DNA of 64,000 bases, taken from positions 124,001 through 188,000 of the forward strand of contig NZ_FNAJ01000010.1 of assembly GCF_900101905.1 (NCBI RefSeq), given 5' to 3'. Shown piece after piece: positions 34,792-43,312 of this stretch. Position 1 is the first letter of the stretch. Every line of letters begins with the position of its first letter. Position numbers and translations under genes: made by a program. Under the pieces are notes generated by a model. The model was given only the letters and a program-made list of their open reading frames with translations. It had not been told where the DNA came from and ran no database searches. The DNA is from Myxococcus virescens (lineage in GTDB: Bacteria; Myxococcota; Myxococcia; Myxococcales; Myxococcaceae).

Positions 34792-36297
34792 ATGAATCCG
34801 GGCATGGATACCTGGCTGCTGACCCGGATGCAGGAGCTTCGCGACCTTCAGGGCCTCATTGGCCTGGCCACGTGGGACATGGAGACGTATCTGCCCTCCA
34901 AGGCGGGCCCCGCGCGCTCCCATCAGCTCTCCACCCTGCAGGGGCTGCACCACGAGCGCCTGGTGGACCCCCGGCTGGGCGAGGCCCTGGCCCAGGCCGC
35001 CTCGCAGGCGGACCTGTCCGACGACGCCCGGGCCATGGTGACGGTGCTGACGCGTGAGCGGGAGCGGGAGGTCCGCGTCCCCGCGCCCCTGGTGCGGGCG
35101 CTCGCGGGAGCCATCAGCGAAGCCATCCAAGCCTGGCGGGAAGCCCGGCAGGCAAGGCGCTTCACCGTCTTCCAGCCCGCGCTCCAGCGCCTGCTGTCGC
35201 TGCGCCGGGAGCAGGCGGACGCGTATGGGCATGACGGGGAGCGTTATGACGCGCTGCTGGAAGGTCATGAGCCGGGCATGCGCGTGGCGCGGCTGACGCC
35301 GGTGCTGTCAGCGCTGCGCGAGCACCTCATCCCCATGGTGGGCAAGCTCACTGCGGTGAGCCGGCCGGTGGCGCCCTTCCTGATGGGCCGTCACTACGAC
35401 AAGGACGCGCAGTGGGCCTTCACCCTGCGGCTGTTGAAGGACATCGGTTTCGACTTGGAGGCGGGCCGGCAGGACCTGAGCATCCATCCCTTCACCGGAG
35501 GCACGCACCCGTTGGACGTGCGGCTCACCACGCACGTGGACACGGCCACGCCGTTCCCGTCCATCTTCAGCACCATCCACGAAGCCGGCCACGGCCTGTA
35601 TGAGCAGGGCTTCGCTCCCGAGCTCTACCGCACGCCACTGGCCGCCGCGCCTTCCATGGGGCTGCACGAGTCGCAGTCACGCCTGTGGGAGAACATGGTG
35701 GGCCGCGGCCTGCCGTTCTGGCGGCATTACTTCCCCGTGCTGCGCGCCGCCTTCCCGGAGGCGCTGTCCGGCACCGACGTGGAGACCTTCCACGCCGCGG
35801 TGAATGCGGTGGGGCCGTCGCTCATCCGCATCGAGTCGGACGAGGTGACGTACAACCTGCACATCGCGCTGCGCTACGAGCTGGAGCTGCTGCTGGTGCG
35901 CGACGAGCTGCCAGTGGAGGACCTGCCCGCCGCGTGGAATGCACGCATGGAGAAGTACCTGGGCGTCACGCCGCCGGACGACACGCAGGGCGTGCTCCAG
36001 GACATCCACTGGGCCTGGGGCGAGCTGGGCTACTTCCCCACGTATTCGTTGGGCAACCTGTACGCGGCGTCGCTCTACCGCGCCGCGAAGCGCGACCTGC
36101 CGGAGCTGGAGGAGCACCTGGGCCGGGGGGAGCTGCTGCCCCTGCGTGACTGGCTGCGCACGCATGTGCATCAGCATGGCTTCCGCCACTCCGCGGAGGA
36201 GCGCGTGAAGCAGGTGACGGGGCAGGGGCTCACCGACACGGACTTCCTGGCGTACCTGAAGGAGAAGTACGGCGCGCTCTACGGTGTCTCGCTTTGA
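34792..36297 (+). CDS. Carboxypeptidase Taq family (M32) metallopeptidase
   Basis: This 501-residue, mainly helical metallocarboxypeptidase has the zinc motif HEAGH (H263, E264, H267) in FSTIHEAGHGLYEQG. The family segments HPFTGGTHPLDVRLTTHVD, LHESQSRLWENMVGR with the third ligand Glu, and ESDEVTYNLHIALRYELE are all present. It removes C-terminal residues from peptides in the cytoplasm. ATG 34792 is used; ATG 34804 is also possible since neither has a strong ribosome site. It is transcribed alone. Confidence 0.95.
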   Translation: MNPGMDTWLLTRMQELRDLQGLIGLATWDMETYLPSKAGPARSHQLSTLQGLHHERLVDPRLGEALAQAASQADLSDDARAMVTVLTREREREVRVPAPLVRALAGAISEAIQAWREARQARRFTVFQPALQRLLSLRREQADAYGHDGERYDALLEGHEPGMRVARLTPVLSALREHLIPMVGKLTAVSRPVAPFLMGRHYDKDAQWAFTLRLLKDIGFDLEAGRQDLSIHPFTGGTHPLDVRLTTHVDTATPFPSIFSTIHEAGHGLYEQGFAPELYRTPLAAAPSMGLHESQSRLWENMVGRGLPFWRHYFPVLRAAFPEALSGTDVETFHAAVNAVGPSLIRIESDEVTYNLHIALRYELELLLVRDELPVEDLPAAWNARMEKYLGVTPPDDTQGVLQDIHWAWGELGYFPTYSLGNLYAASLYRAAKRDLPELEEHLGRGELLPLRDWLRTHVHQHGFRHSAEERVKQVTGQGLTDTDFLAYLKEKYGALYGVSL

Positions 36298-36422
36298 GAG
36301 GTTGAGAGCGCGTGTGTCAGTCAGGAGGTGGCATTCATGCCGCCTCATGACTGGGTTGTCCGTTCTGTGATAGCTGAGGCGCAACACTGCAAAGGGGGAC
36401 GCAAATCAAACCTGGAAAAACC

Positions 36423-36995
36423 ATGCTGCTGGGCTGGGGCGCGGGTGCCATCGGCGTGGGCGCCTACTTCTTCTTGACCCCGTACCTGTCGCCACCCGCG
36501 GAGCCAGGGAACATCTCGAGTCCGACGCTGGCGAAGCTGCTCAATGAGAGCATTGACGCGGCCATCGCGAGGATGCATCCCACGCATTCCCCTGGGCTGA
36601 TTCCGGAAGCGGCGGCCAATTCGCGGGCGTTCTTGAAGGAAGTCTCCGAGGTAGTGGCCCGGTGCAGCAAGGGGCGCTTCGAGCCGGGCCAGAAGTACAA
36701 CAAGCTGGAGTATCACCTGCTCCGTGCCGACGGTGTCCGTTACGAGCCCATCTACACGGGCCTTCGGTGCCACGAGGAGACGCTCATCTTCCGAGCCGTC
36801 TTCAAGGATGGGCGTGTCGCCGAGGCCTTCACGGACGGGAGTGAGCGACAGTATCCGGTAGGCCAGGTTCGCGGCGCGGTGGGCGAGTTCGGGAAGAGGG
36901 TGACCTGGTCGGACAGGGATTACCACCCGGCGCGCTATTACGTTCCGCCACCTGCGCAGCCGACTCAGGCGGACATCGCGAAGCAGTGGGAGTAG
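36423..36995 (+). CDS. Hypothetical protein with N-terminal membrane anchor
   Basis: This 190-residue protein opens with one hydrophobic segment (LLGWGAGAIGVGAYFFL), then a periplasmic-looking soluble domain with two Cys (VARCSKGRF, TGLRCHEETLIF) and a Pro-rich end. No family is recognised. The start is uncertain: the ATG at 36423 lacks a clear ribosome site and the frame continues open upstream, but without a conventional start nearby. It stands alone downstream of the M32 peptidase. Confidence 0.65.
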   Translation: MLLGWGAGAIGVGAYFFLTPYLSPPAEPGNISSPTLAKLLNESIDAAIARMHPTHSPGLIPEAAANSRAFLKEVSEVVARCSKGRFEPGQKYNKLEYHLLRADGVRYEPIYTGLRCHEETLIFRAVFKDGRVAEAFTDGSERQYPVGQVRGAVGEFGKRVTWSDRDYHPARYYVPPPAQPTQADIAKQWE

Positions 36996-37423
36996 TCCGG
37001 CATGGGCACGCCATGCGAGCCCGCTCTTGCCGGAGCGGGCCGTGGCGTCGCCGTTTCAGTGCCCGCCGCCGTTCGAAGCGACTGTCGCGGCGGGAGGAGC
37101 GATGGCTCAGGGGGCTCCTGCCGCAGACAGACGTGTGCCAGGGGGCGTGACGCGAATCGAATTCATAGACATGCACGGGCAACGTCCGCAGGGGCCTTGC
37201 ATCAAGGAGTGCATGAGGTCGTCGTGCTCCATCGCTAATGCGTCGCGCGCTTTCTTGCGTCCCAGCGCATCGGTGGGCGCCGCGAATTCAGTGGACGTGT
37301 CAGGCTTTGCAGTGGCTGCCGTCATTGCGTGACCGTGGGCTCGAGAGTACCGAGTCCACATTTGCAATGCATTGCACGGGAACCGCACTTGGCGTATGGG
37401 GCCCGCGCGGAGGGGGAACATTC
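36996..37423. other. Intergenic region with competing small ORFs on both strands
   Basis: A possible 72-residue minus-strand ORF (37107-37325) and a plus-strand ORF (37102-37332, GGAGG before its ATG) overlap almost completely. At most one is likely to be real. The last 90 bases hold the promoter and ribosome site for the downstream lipoprotein. Base composition here is less GC-rich than in flanking genes. Confidence 0.5.
37107..37325 (-). CDS. Possible small Cys-containing protein (72 aa), doubtful
   Basis: The translation begins MTAATAKPDTSTEFAAPTD and includes an acidic/helical AMEHDDLMHSLMQG followed by PCGRCPC. It is more protein-like than the opposite-strand frame, but no clear ribosome site precedes the ATG and G/C bias at third positions is modest. 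I do not recognise it. It could be a small regulatory or secreted peptide, or not a gene. Confidence 0.3.
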   Translation of the reverse strand: MTAATAKPDTSTEFAAPTDALGRKKARDALAMEHDDLMHSLMQGPCGRCPCMSMNSIRVTPPGTRLSAAGAP

Positions 37424-38794
37424 ATGAGATTTCTGAGTCGAGTTGGGCTGATGTGGGCGGCCTGCGCGCTGGTGGCGGCGTGCAACAGCGAGGGGCTGTC
37501 CGAGAACGCAGGTGAAACCGAGTCCGTCCGCATGGAAATCTCCCTGGCGGGGGATGTCTGCGGCGTCGTGTCCGCGGATGCCGTTGTTTCGGGCCTGGGC
37601 ATGTCTGTCATCGGGCCTGTTCCGCTTCAAGTGGACGGCACGGCCATCCGGGGGCAGGTGTCCGAGGTGCCTGCGGGAACCGGTCGGGCAGTGCGTGTGA
37701 TTGCGTATAACGCGTCCATGCTGGAGGTGTACGCGGGCAGCGCAGTGGTCGACGTCGTGGCTGGCGAGGTGGTTTCGGCGAGCCTCGTGCTGCATCGCAA
37801 CCCGGTCAACTGCCCGGGCACTACCACGGGTGGTATCGACATCTCGGGTCGCCTGGAGACGGGGGAGCCCACGCCGGATGGTGGCAGTGATGGCGGCGTG
37901 GACCCGGATGCGGGCGTCGTGCTGGGCGGGGCCGAGTTCGCCTTCTCCTACCAGGACGCGACGCTGACGAGCGATGGCGTCATCCACTTCCTGGACGGCA
38001 ACGCGGATCGCATCCGTCGACTCGACCTGACGACCCGGAGCTTCCTGTCCGCCTATGTCGGGACGGGCGATGCGACCTCGATGGCGGTCGCTTCGGACGG
38101 TCAGACCGCATACCTGGCTTACACGGGAGGACGTATCGACGCCTTCACTTCGACGGAGGATGGCACGGCTCGCTTCTTCGCCGCGGCGCCTGCGTCGGTG
38201 TCGCGCATGGTGGTGGCGGACCGCTACCTGTTTACCATCGATGGCTCCGGGGCCTGGGGGACGCATGCGCTCTATCAGCGGGCCACGGGCGCTCGGGTCG
38301 CGGCGGCGGACTGGAGGAGCAGCGCGGTGAGCCTGCTGTTCTCGGAGGCGAACAACACCATCTACTTCGCCGACAGCGGCGTCTCGCCGCAGGACCTGAA
38401 CCGGGTGCAGGTGGACATGGAGGCGGGCACGCTGGGGGCTGAAATCGACTCGCCCTACCATGGTGCCTACAACCTGAGGGCGCCGCTGCGGCTGTGGCCG
38501 GATGGCTCCGCGGTCGTGACGGGGAGTGGCCTCCTCTTCAACGCGGCGGACCTGACGTACCGCACCAGCATCGGCCTGTCGTTCGTGGACATCGCCTTCC
38601 ACGGTGAGCGGCTCTACCTCATCGACACCGTGGGAGACAGGACGCAGCTGCGGGTGCTCAACCACCGGTTCGACATCCTCTCGGCGGCGTACTACCCGGG
38701 CGCGGCCCAGCGGGTCTTCGTGCACAACGGCCAACTGGTGCTGCTCACCTCGACGGGGAGCAATGGGTTCCAGGCGCGTCTGCTGGACCTGTAG
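37424..38794 (+). CDS. Predicted lipoprotein with C-terminal beta-propeller-like domain
   Basis: This 456-residue protein has a lipoprotein signal with LVAAC (Cys20). Residues 30-140 look like an Ig-like or carbohydrate-binding-type beta domain. A short Gly/Asp linker (DGGSDGGVDPDAG) follows. The rest shows repeated strands such as DGVIHFLDGNADRIRRLDL and SDGQTAYLAYTGGRI, as in a beta-propeller. The ATG is preceded by GGAGGGGGA. No enzyme motif is seen, so function is unknown; it is probably anchored in the outer membrane. A very strong terminator follows. Confidence 0.82.
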   Translation: MRFLSRVGLMWAACALVAACNSEGLSENAGETESVRMEISLAGDVCGVVSADAVVSGLGMSVIGPVPLQVDGTAIRGQVSEVPAGTGRAVRVIAYNASMLEVYAGSAVVDVVAGEVVSASLVLHRNPVNCPGTTTGGIDISGRLETGEPTPDGGSDGGVDPDAGVVLGGAEFAFSYQDATLTSDGVIHFLDGNADRIRRLDLTTRSFLSAYVGTGDATSMAVASDGQTAYLAYTGGRIDAFTSTEDGTARFFAAAPASVSRMVVADRYLFTIDGSGAWGTHALYQRATGARVAAADWRSSAVSLLFSEANNTIYFADSGVSPQDLNRVQVDMEAGTLGAEIDSPYHGAYNLRAPLRLWPDGSAVVTGSGLLFNAADLTYRTSIGLSFVDIAFHGERLYLIDTVGDRTQLRVLNHRFDILSAAYYPGAAQRVFVHNGQLVLLTSTGSNGFQARLLDL

Positions 38795-38828
38795 TTTCGG
38801 TGTCATCTTGAGCGCTGGTTCGTGATAC

Positions 38829-38865
38829 CGGGGCGCGGGAGGAGCGACGCTCCTCCCGCGCCCCG
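38829..38865 (+). terminator. Strong terminator hairpin after lipoprotein gene
   Basis: A perfect 17-bp stem with a three-base loop (GAC), starting 35 bases after the stop. It is followed by GTCGTTC rather than a T-run. Confidence 0.7.
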
Positions 38866-39068
38866 TCGTTCATGACGCTGGCCGCGCCCCGATTCCGGGC
38901 GGCATCGGTGGCGTCGTCGCCCGTCACGCTAGAGCGCGAGACACCGTCGGGGAGCTCGACAGCACACTCCAATCGCGAGGGTACGAGGCGCCGGCGCCCC
39001 TGGCCGCGACGGACGAGGAGCAGGACCGGCTCGCGAGCGCGATCGTCCTGCAAAGCTCCGCGTTCGAT

Positions 39069-39338
39069 TTGAAGGAGCGCAACCACACGGATGCGTATTC
39101 ACTGCTCCAGGAGTCCCTGGTGCGGTTGGAGCAGGCGGCGGGAGCGCAGGACCCATACCTGGTGCCGCAGCTCGTGGAGCTGGCCCGCCTCCACGTCCAA
39201 CATGACGCTCCCGAAGCGGCGCGGCGCGTACTCCAGCGCGCCATCGACATCGTCCAGGCTCAGCCGGGCCACGAGCAGCAACAGGTCGACGCGCTCAACG
39301 AGATGCTGTCTGAGATTCCCGTCCAGCAGGCAGCGTGA
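39069..39338 (+). CDS. Small TPR-like helical protein, 5' end uncertain (possible remnant)
   Basis: From TTG at 39069 the frame encodes 89 residues of helical, TPR-like sequence (AYSLLQESLVRLEQAAGAQDP, ARRVLQRAIDIVQAQPGHE). The same frame stays open and protein-like well upstream (for example ELDSTLQSRGYEAPAPLAATDEE before the TTG) but contains no ATG, GTG or TTG there; a CTG is at 39000. So the real start is unclear, or the gene is a truncated remnant. No ribosome site is convincing. It converges on the Cys-rich gene. Confidence 0.5.
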   Translation: MKERNHTDAYSLLQESLVRLEQAAGAQDPYLVPQLVELARLHVQHDAPEAARRVLQRAIDIVQAQPGHEQQQVDALNEMLSEIPVQQAA

Positions 39339-39392
39339 GCGCCCCTACCGCGGGCCCCACGCTGGTGCTCAGTCCGCACCTGCGCTTCTGAC

Positions 39393-39746
39393 TCAGGCGA
39401 ACAGCAGGGGCCTGCACGCGCGGGCCAGTTGCAGCGCGTCCCGCGCGAGCGTGTACGAATCGCGGTCCTCCGCGTCCAGCCACGCGGTCCGGGCCACCAG
39501 GTTGGCCAGGTCGAAGCACAGGCTCGCGGTGCGCCGGGCGAGCCGGCTCTCCTTCTGGAGCGCGCGTGCATTCAGTTCGCACAGTTCAGCACACTGTCGA
39601 AGCAGGCGTACCACTTCGCCGGACAGCGGCTCGCCTCGGGCGACCCGGCGGGCCATGCCCTCTTCGCAGGAAACCTGACACTGGAGGCTCGCGGCGATGC
39701 ACCGGGACACATCCGCGTGCGCACCACCGATTCTGGCTGCCAGCAT
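39393..39746 (-). CDS. Cys-containing helical protein resembling DUF326/four-helix-bundle metal-binding family
   Basis: This 117-residue all-helical protein has cysteines spaced along helices: SRCIAASLQCQVSCEEG, LRQCAELCELNA, ASLCFDLANL and ARACRPLL. The pattern resembles the DUF326 group, whose members include copper-storage four-helix bundles, but fewer Cys are present than in Csp proteins. The ATG at 39746 has GGAGGAGG just upstream, making it the best start even though the frame extends further. It is divergent from the O-methyltransferase gene. Metal binding is only an inference. Confidence 0.6.
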   Translation of the reverse strand: MLAARIGGAHADVSRCIAASLQCQVSCEEGMARRVARGEPLSGEVVRLLRQCAELCELNARALQKESRLARRTASLCFDLANLVARTAWLDAEDRDSYTLARDALQLARACRPLLFA

Positions 39747-39845
39747 CGAGACCTCCTCCATCCAGAGCGACGACAAAGTTATGCACGAGGCGTCTGACGG
39801 CAACCTGAAGTGGGGGGCCCCGCGGTACGTGCTAATCGATGGGAC

Positions 39846-40487
39846 ATGCCCAAGCTCACCCTCGTTCCTCCCGAAATCGAGGCGTACGCGGACGCTCACA
39901 CCACGGCACCCGCGCCCCTCCTCGAAGAGCTACGTGACGTCACGTACTCGCGAATGTCCTCCCCCAACATGCAGGTCGGGCCCGTTGAAGGCACCTTCCT
40001 GCGCATGCTGGTCGCGCTGACCGGTGCGCGGCGGGTGTTGGAAATCGGGACCTTCACCGGGTACTCGGCGCTGATGATGGCGGAAGCGCTCCCGGATGAT
40101 GGGGCGCTCATCACCTGCGACATCAACCCCGAGGCCACCGATGTGGCGCGCGCCTTCTTCCTGCGCAGTCCGCATGGACGGAAAATCGACCTGCGCATGG
40201 GGCCGGCGCTGGACACCCTGAAGACGCTCCAGGGGCCATTCGACCTGGCGTTCATCGACGCGGACAAGCCGAGCTACGCCGCCTACTGGGACGCGGTGTT
40301 GCCGCTGCTGCGGCCGGGCGGGCTCATCATCGCGGACAACGTGTTGTGGTCGGGCCGGGTGCTCCAGCCGGAGGGCCCCAGTGACCATGCGATTGTCGAC
40401 TTCAACGCGAAGGTGGCGGCGGACCCTCGCGTGGAGCACGTGCTGCTCACGGTGCGTGACGGGATGATGCTCGCGCGCAAGCGCTGA
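39846..40487 (+). CDS. SAM-dependent O-methyltransferase (COMT/CCoAOMT type)
   Basis: This 213-residue protein has the O-methyltransferase family 3 signature: VLEIGTFTGYSALMMA (SAM-binding, 65-80), CDINPEATDVAR, LAFIDADKPSYAAYW with metal-binding Asp, and LIIADNVLWSGRV with further metal ligands. Such enzymes methylate catechol-type hydroxyls with Mg2+. The ATG at 39846 begins the domain; an upstream in-frame GTG/ATG at 39810 is not supported. The substrate is unknown and there is no biosynthetic cluster around it. Confidence 0.9.
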   Translation: MPKLTLVPPEIEAYADAHTTAPAPLLEELRDVTYSRMSSPNMQVGPVEGTFLRMLVALTGARRVLEIGTFTGYSALMMAEALPDDGALITCDINPEATDVARAFFLRSPHGRKIDLRMGPALDTLKTLQGPFDLAFIDADKPSYAAYWDAVLPLLRPGGLIIADNVLWSGRVLQPEGPSDHAIVDFNAKVAADPRVEHVLLTVRDGMMLARKR

Positions 40488-40489
40488 CG

Positions 40490-43228
40490 TCAGTATCGGC
40501 GCAGGAAGCGCTCCAGTCCGGGGCGCAGGGCTTCGCGCTGGGCGATGCACAGGTCCACGCGCTCCAGCGCCTGCGCCAGGGCGCGCTCACCCCCTTCGAA
40601 GGTGGGCGCGTAGGGCGCGAAGAAGGCCGCGAACCGCGCGCGGTGTTCGGCGTCGCAGAAGAACCCGCCGGTGCCCAGCAGCCAGGGCGCGATGTCCCGC
40701 GGCAGCCGCTCCCGGAGCGTCTCGAAGTGCTCGCGCAGGAAGTCGAACGCACCCGCGCGGGTGGGCTGTGCCTCCAACTGCCGGAAGAGGATGGGCAGGG
40801 CCTCGCGCGTGTCCACGTCCGGCGCCAGCAGCAGGGCCCGGCTGGCGCTGGCGAGCGCGGCATCCTGGAAGCCTCCCAAGGCGGCGAAGAGCAGGTCGCG
40901 CTCGCGGCTCTCTGTGGTGGTGCGCAGGGCTTCGAGCATGCGCTGGTGGAGGACGGCATCCCCCGAGACGGCAGCGGCGCCCATCACGCCCTGCGCCGCG
41001 TCCATGGACAGGGAGCGCCGGTCGTCCAGCCAGCGCAGCGCGAGCTTCCGGGCCTCCGTTCGCAGGAGGGCGTCCTCGCCGGACTGGGCCACCATCCACA
41101 CCAGCCGGGGCCGCAGCATGCGCACGTCGTCGCTTTCGCCCGGGCGCGGCACGAAGCCCAGCTGGCGAGCCTGACCACCAAAGAGGCCACGGACGAAGCG
41201 CGCGCGGCTCGTCCACGCGGTTCGCGGGACGAAGTCATCCCGCACGCTGGCGACCAGGGCCGCCGCGCCCATGACGAGGTCCGGGTCGTCCGCTCGCAGC
41301 AGGCGCGTGGCCAGGGTCAGGGCCTGGGCCACGTCCAGCTCGCCACTGGCCACCAGGGCCTCGGCGTCATCCAGCAGGACGCGGCGCTCGGCGATGCTGA
41401 GCCCCCGGCCCCCCTGCCGCGTCAGCCGCTCCAGCGCGTCACCGCGCAGCAGCGCGTGGTAGTAGCCGCGGCCTTCCGCGTTGGGGTGGACCCAGTCCGG
41501 GCAGGCCTTCGCGCCATCCAGGGGCAGCGTGCCCGTGGGCTCCGAGAGCACCGTGCAGGCGCGGCCCTCCGTGCCCCCGGCGGCGTAGCGCACGCACACT
41601 GGCACCTGCCACGCCTGTTCTTCTCCGCGTCCGCCCGGCGAGCCCAGAGGGAGGTAGCGCCGCTGCTCCAGGGCCAGCCGGGGCGCTCCCTCCTTGGGGC
41701 ACTCCAGCGCCATGGCGACGCGCGGCGCGCCCGGCTGGTCCAGGAAGGAGGAGAAGGCGGGCGCCACGTCCTTGCCGGTGGCTTGGGTGAGGGCTTTGAA
41801 GAAGTCCGCGGTGGTGGCGGTGCCCCTCGCGTGGGTGTCCAGGTAGTGCCGCACGCCTTGCTGGAAGGCGTCGGGGCCCACCCAGGACTCGAACATGGCC
41901 AGCACCGCGGCGCCCTTGTTGTAGGTGATGCCATCGAAGGCGGAGTGGACGTCTCCCGGCGCTTCGATGGGCTGCCGGACACTGCGCGCGCTGACGAGCC
42001 GGTCCTCTACCAGGGCATCACCCCGCGCCTCCACGCGGCGCACGTCCCCGCGCCATTCGGGCTTCCACTGCGTCACGACTTTGTAGGCGAGCCAGTCCGC
42101 GAAGGACTCGTTGAGCCAGAGGTCGTCCCACCACGCGGGCGTCACGAGGTTGCCGAACCACTGATGCGCAAGCTCGTGCGCCTGCGTCAGCGCGAAGTAG
42201 CGCTGGCGCCACAGGGAGTCCCCCTCCACGGGGCCCAGCATGAGTGGGGCGCTGAAGGTGATGAGGCCAGGGTGCTCCATGGCGCCCCCTTGCGTGCCGG
42301 GCAGGGCCAGCACGTCCAGCTTCGCGTAGGGGTAGGGCGTGCCGAACCACGTCTCCAACTGCTCCAGCAGCGGGGGCGTGGCCTGCGCGGCCCAGGCCGT
42401 CTCCGCGGCGCGGCCTTGCGGCACCAGCATCCGCACCGGCACGCGGTGTTGGCCCGCGACGCCCGCGTCCACGGCTTGAAAGGGGCCCACCGCGAAGGCG
42501 ACCAGGTACGAGGGCAGCGGGGGCGTTGTCTGGAAGCGCACCGTCTTCCATCCATCCGGGCCGTGCGTCTCGGCCTCCACCGGTGAATTGGCGAAGGCGC
42601 CGTCCTCCTCGCGCACGCGCAGGGTGAGCCGCCAGGGAATCTTGAAGGCGGGCTCGTCGAAGCAGGGGAAGGCGCGCCGCGCGGCCAGCGGCTGGAACTG
42701 GGTCATCGTGTACCAGCGCCCCGCGTCCTGTTCGCGGTAGACGCCCGAGCTCTCCCGGGCACGCGCCCGGCCCGTGTACGCCACGCGCAGGATGACGGTG
42801 CCGGGGCCCACCGCCTCACGCGGGAGGAAGACGAGCATGTCGCCGATGGGCAGCGTGGACGTCTTGACCCGCGCGCCCGCCACGATGAAGGCCGCGTCCC
42901 TCACGGAGAGCTCCTCCCCGTGCAGCCACACCTCGTGCGTGGCCTGGGGCAGCTCGATTTCGATGTCCGTCGTCCCGCTGAACATCTCCCGCCGCGGGTC
43001 CAGCTCCAGCGTCACCGTCTGCCGCACGGGCCGCACGGCCGGAGACAGCCGCAGGCCCGGCGGGGTGAGGACGGGAGCCTCCTTCTCGGGCGTCACGGCC
43101 TGCGTGACGGGGCGAGCGGGGGCAGACCGAGCGGGGGCGGGCTGGGGCCGCGAGCCCGCACAGGCGCCGAGGCAGAGGACGAGCAGCGGATAGATGAAGT
43201 GTCGGCACCGCACCGGGAGCATCTCCAT
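40490..43228 (-). CDS. M1-family aminopeptidase lipoprotein
   Basis: This 912-residue aminopeptidase N-like protein has a lipoprotein signal (LVLCLGAC, Cys23). The M1 fold follows: substrate motif GGAMEHPG where GAMEN is usual, zinc site HELAHQWFGN (H351, E352, H355), distal ligand E374 in LNESFADW, and the catalytic Tyr in GITYNKGAAVLAMFES. A HEAT-like helical C-terminus completes it. It should trim N-terminal residues from peptides outside the cytoplasm. The start is ATG 43228 or 43222. It ends two bases from the convergent O-methyltransferase stop. Confidence 0.92.
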   Translation of the reverse strand: MEMLPVRCRHFIYPLLVLCLGACAGSRPQPAPARSAPARPVTQAVTPEKEAPVLTPPGLRLSPAVRPVRQTVTLELDPRREMFSGTTDIEIELPQATHEVWLHGEELSVRDAAFIVAGARVKTSTLPIGDMLVFLPREAVGPGTVILRVAYTGRARARESSGVYREQDAGRWYTMTQFQPLAARRAFPCFDEPAFKIPWRLTLRVREEDGAFANSPVEAETHGPDGWKTVRFQTTPPLPSYLVAFAVGPFQAVDAGVAGQHRVPVRMLVPQGRAAETAWAAQATPPLLEQLETWFGTPYPYAKLDVLALPGTQGGAMEHPGLITFSAPLMLGPVEGDSLWRQRYFALTQAHELAHQWFGNLVTPAWWDDLWLNESFADWLAYKVVTQWKPEWRGDVRRVEARGDALVEDRLVSARSVRQPIEAPGDVHSAFDGITYNKGAAVLAMFESWVGPDAFQQGVRHYLDTHARGTATTADFFKALTQATGKDVAPAFSSFLDQPGAPRVAMALECPKEGAPRLALEQRRYLPLGSPGGRGEEQAWQVPVCVRYAAGGTEGRACTVLSEPTGTLPLDGAKACPDWVHPNAEGRGYYHALLRGDALERLTRQGGRGLSIAERRVLLDDAEALVASGELDVAQALTLATRLLRADDPDLVMGAAALVASVRDDFVPRTAWTSRARFVRGLFGGQARQLGFVPRPGESDDVRMLRPRLVWMVAQSGEDALLRTEARKLALRWLDDRRSLSMDAAQGVMGAAAVSGDAVLHQRMLEALRTTTESRERDLLFAALGGFQDAALASASRALLLAPDVDTREALPILFRQLEAQPTRAGAFDFLREHFETLRERLPRDIAPWLLGTGGFFCDAEHRARFAAFFAPYAPTFEGGERALAQALERVDLCIAQREALRPGLERFLRRY

Positions 43229-43312
43229 CCGCGGCGGGAAGGGGCGCGCGGGCGGACATTCTCCATGACTGGCGCCAGGGCCGCGAGCAGGTCGCGGCCC
43301 CACCTTCACACG

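Noticed and set aside
37102..37332. Plus-strand ORF with GGAGG before its ATG
   Set aside because: Despite the ribosome site, its third-position G/C bias is weak and composition unlike other genes; listed only as a competing possibility.
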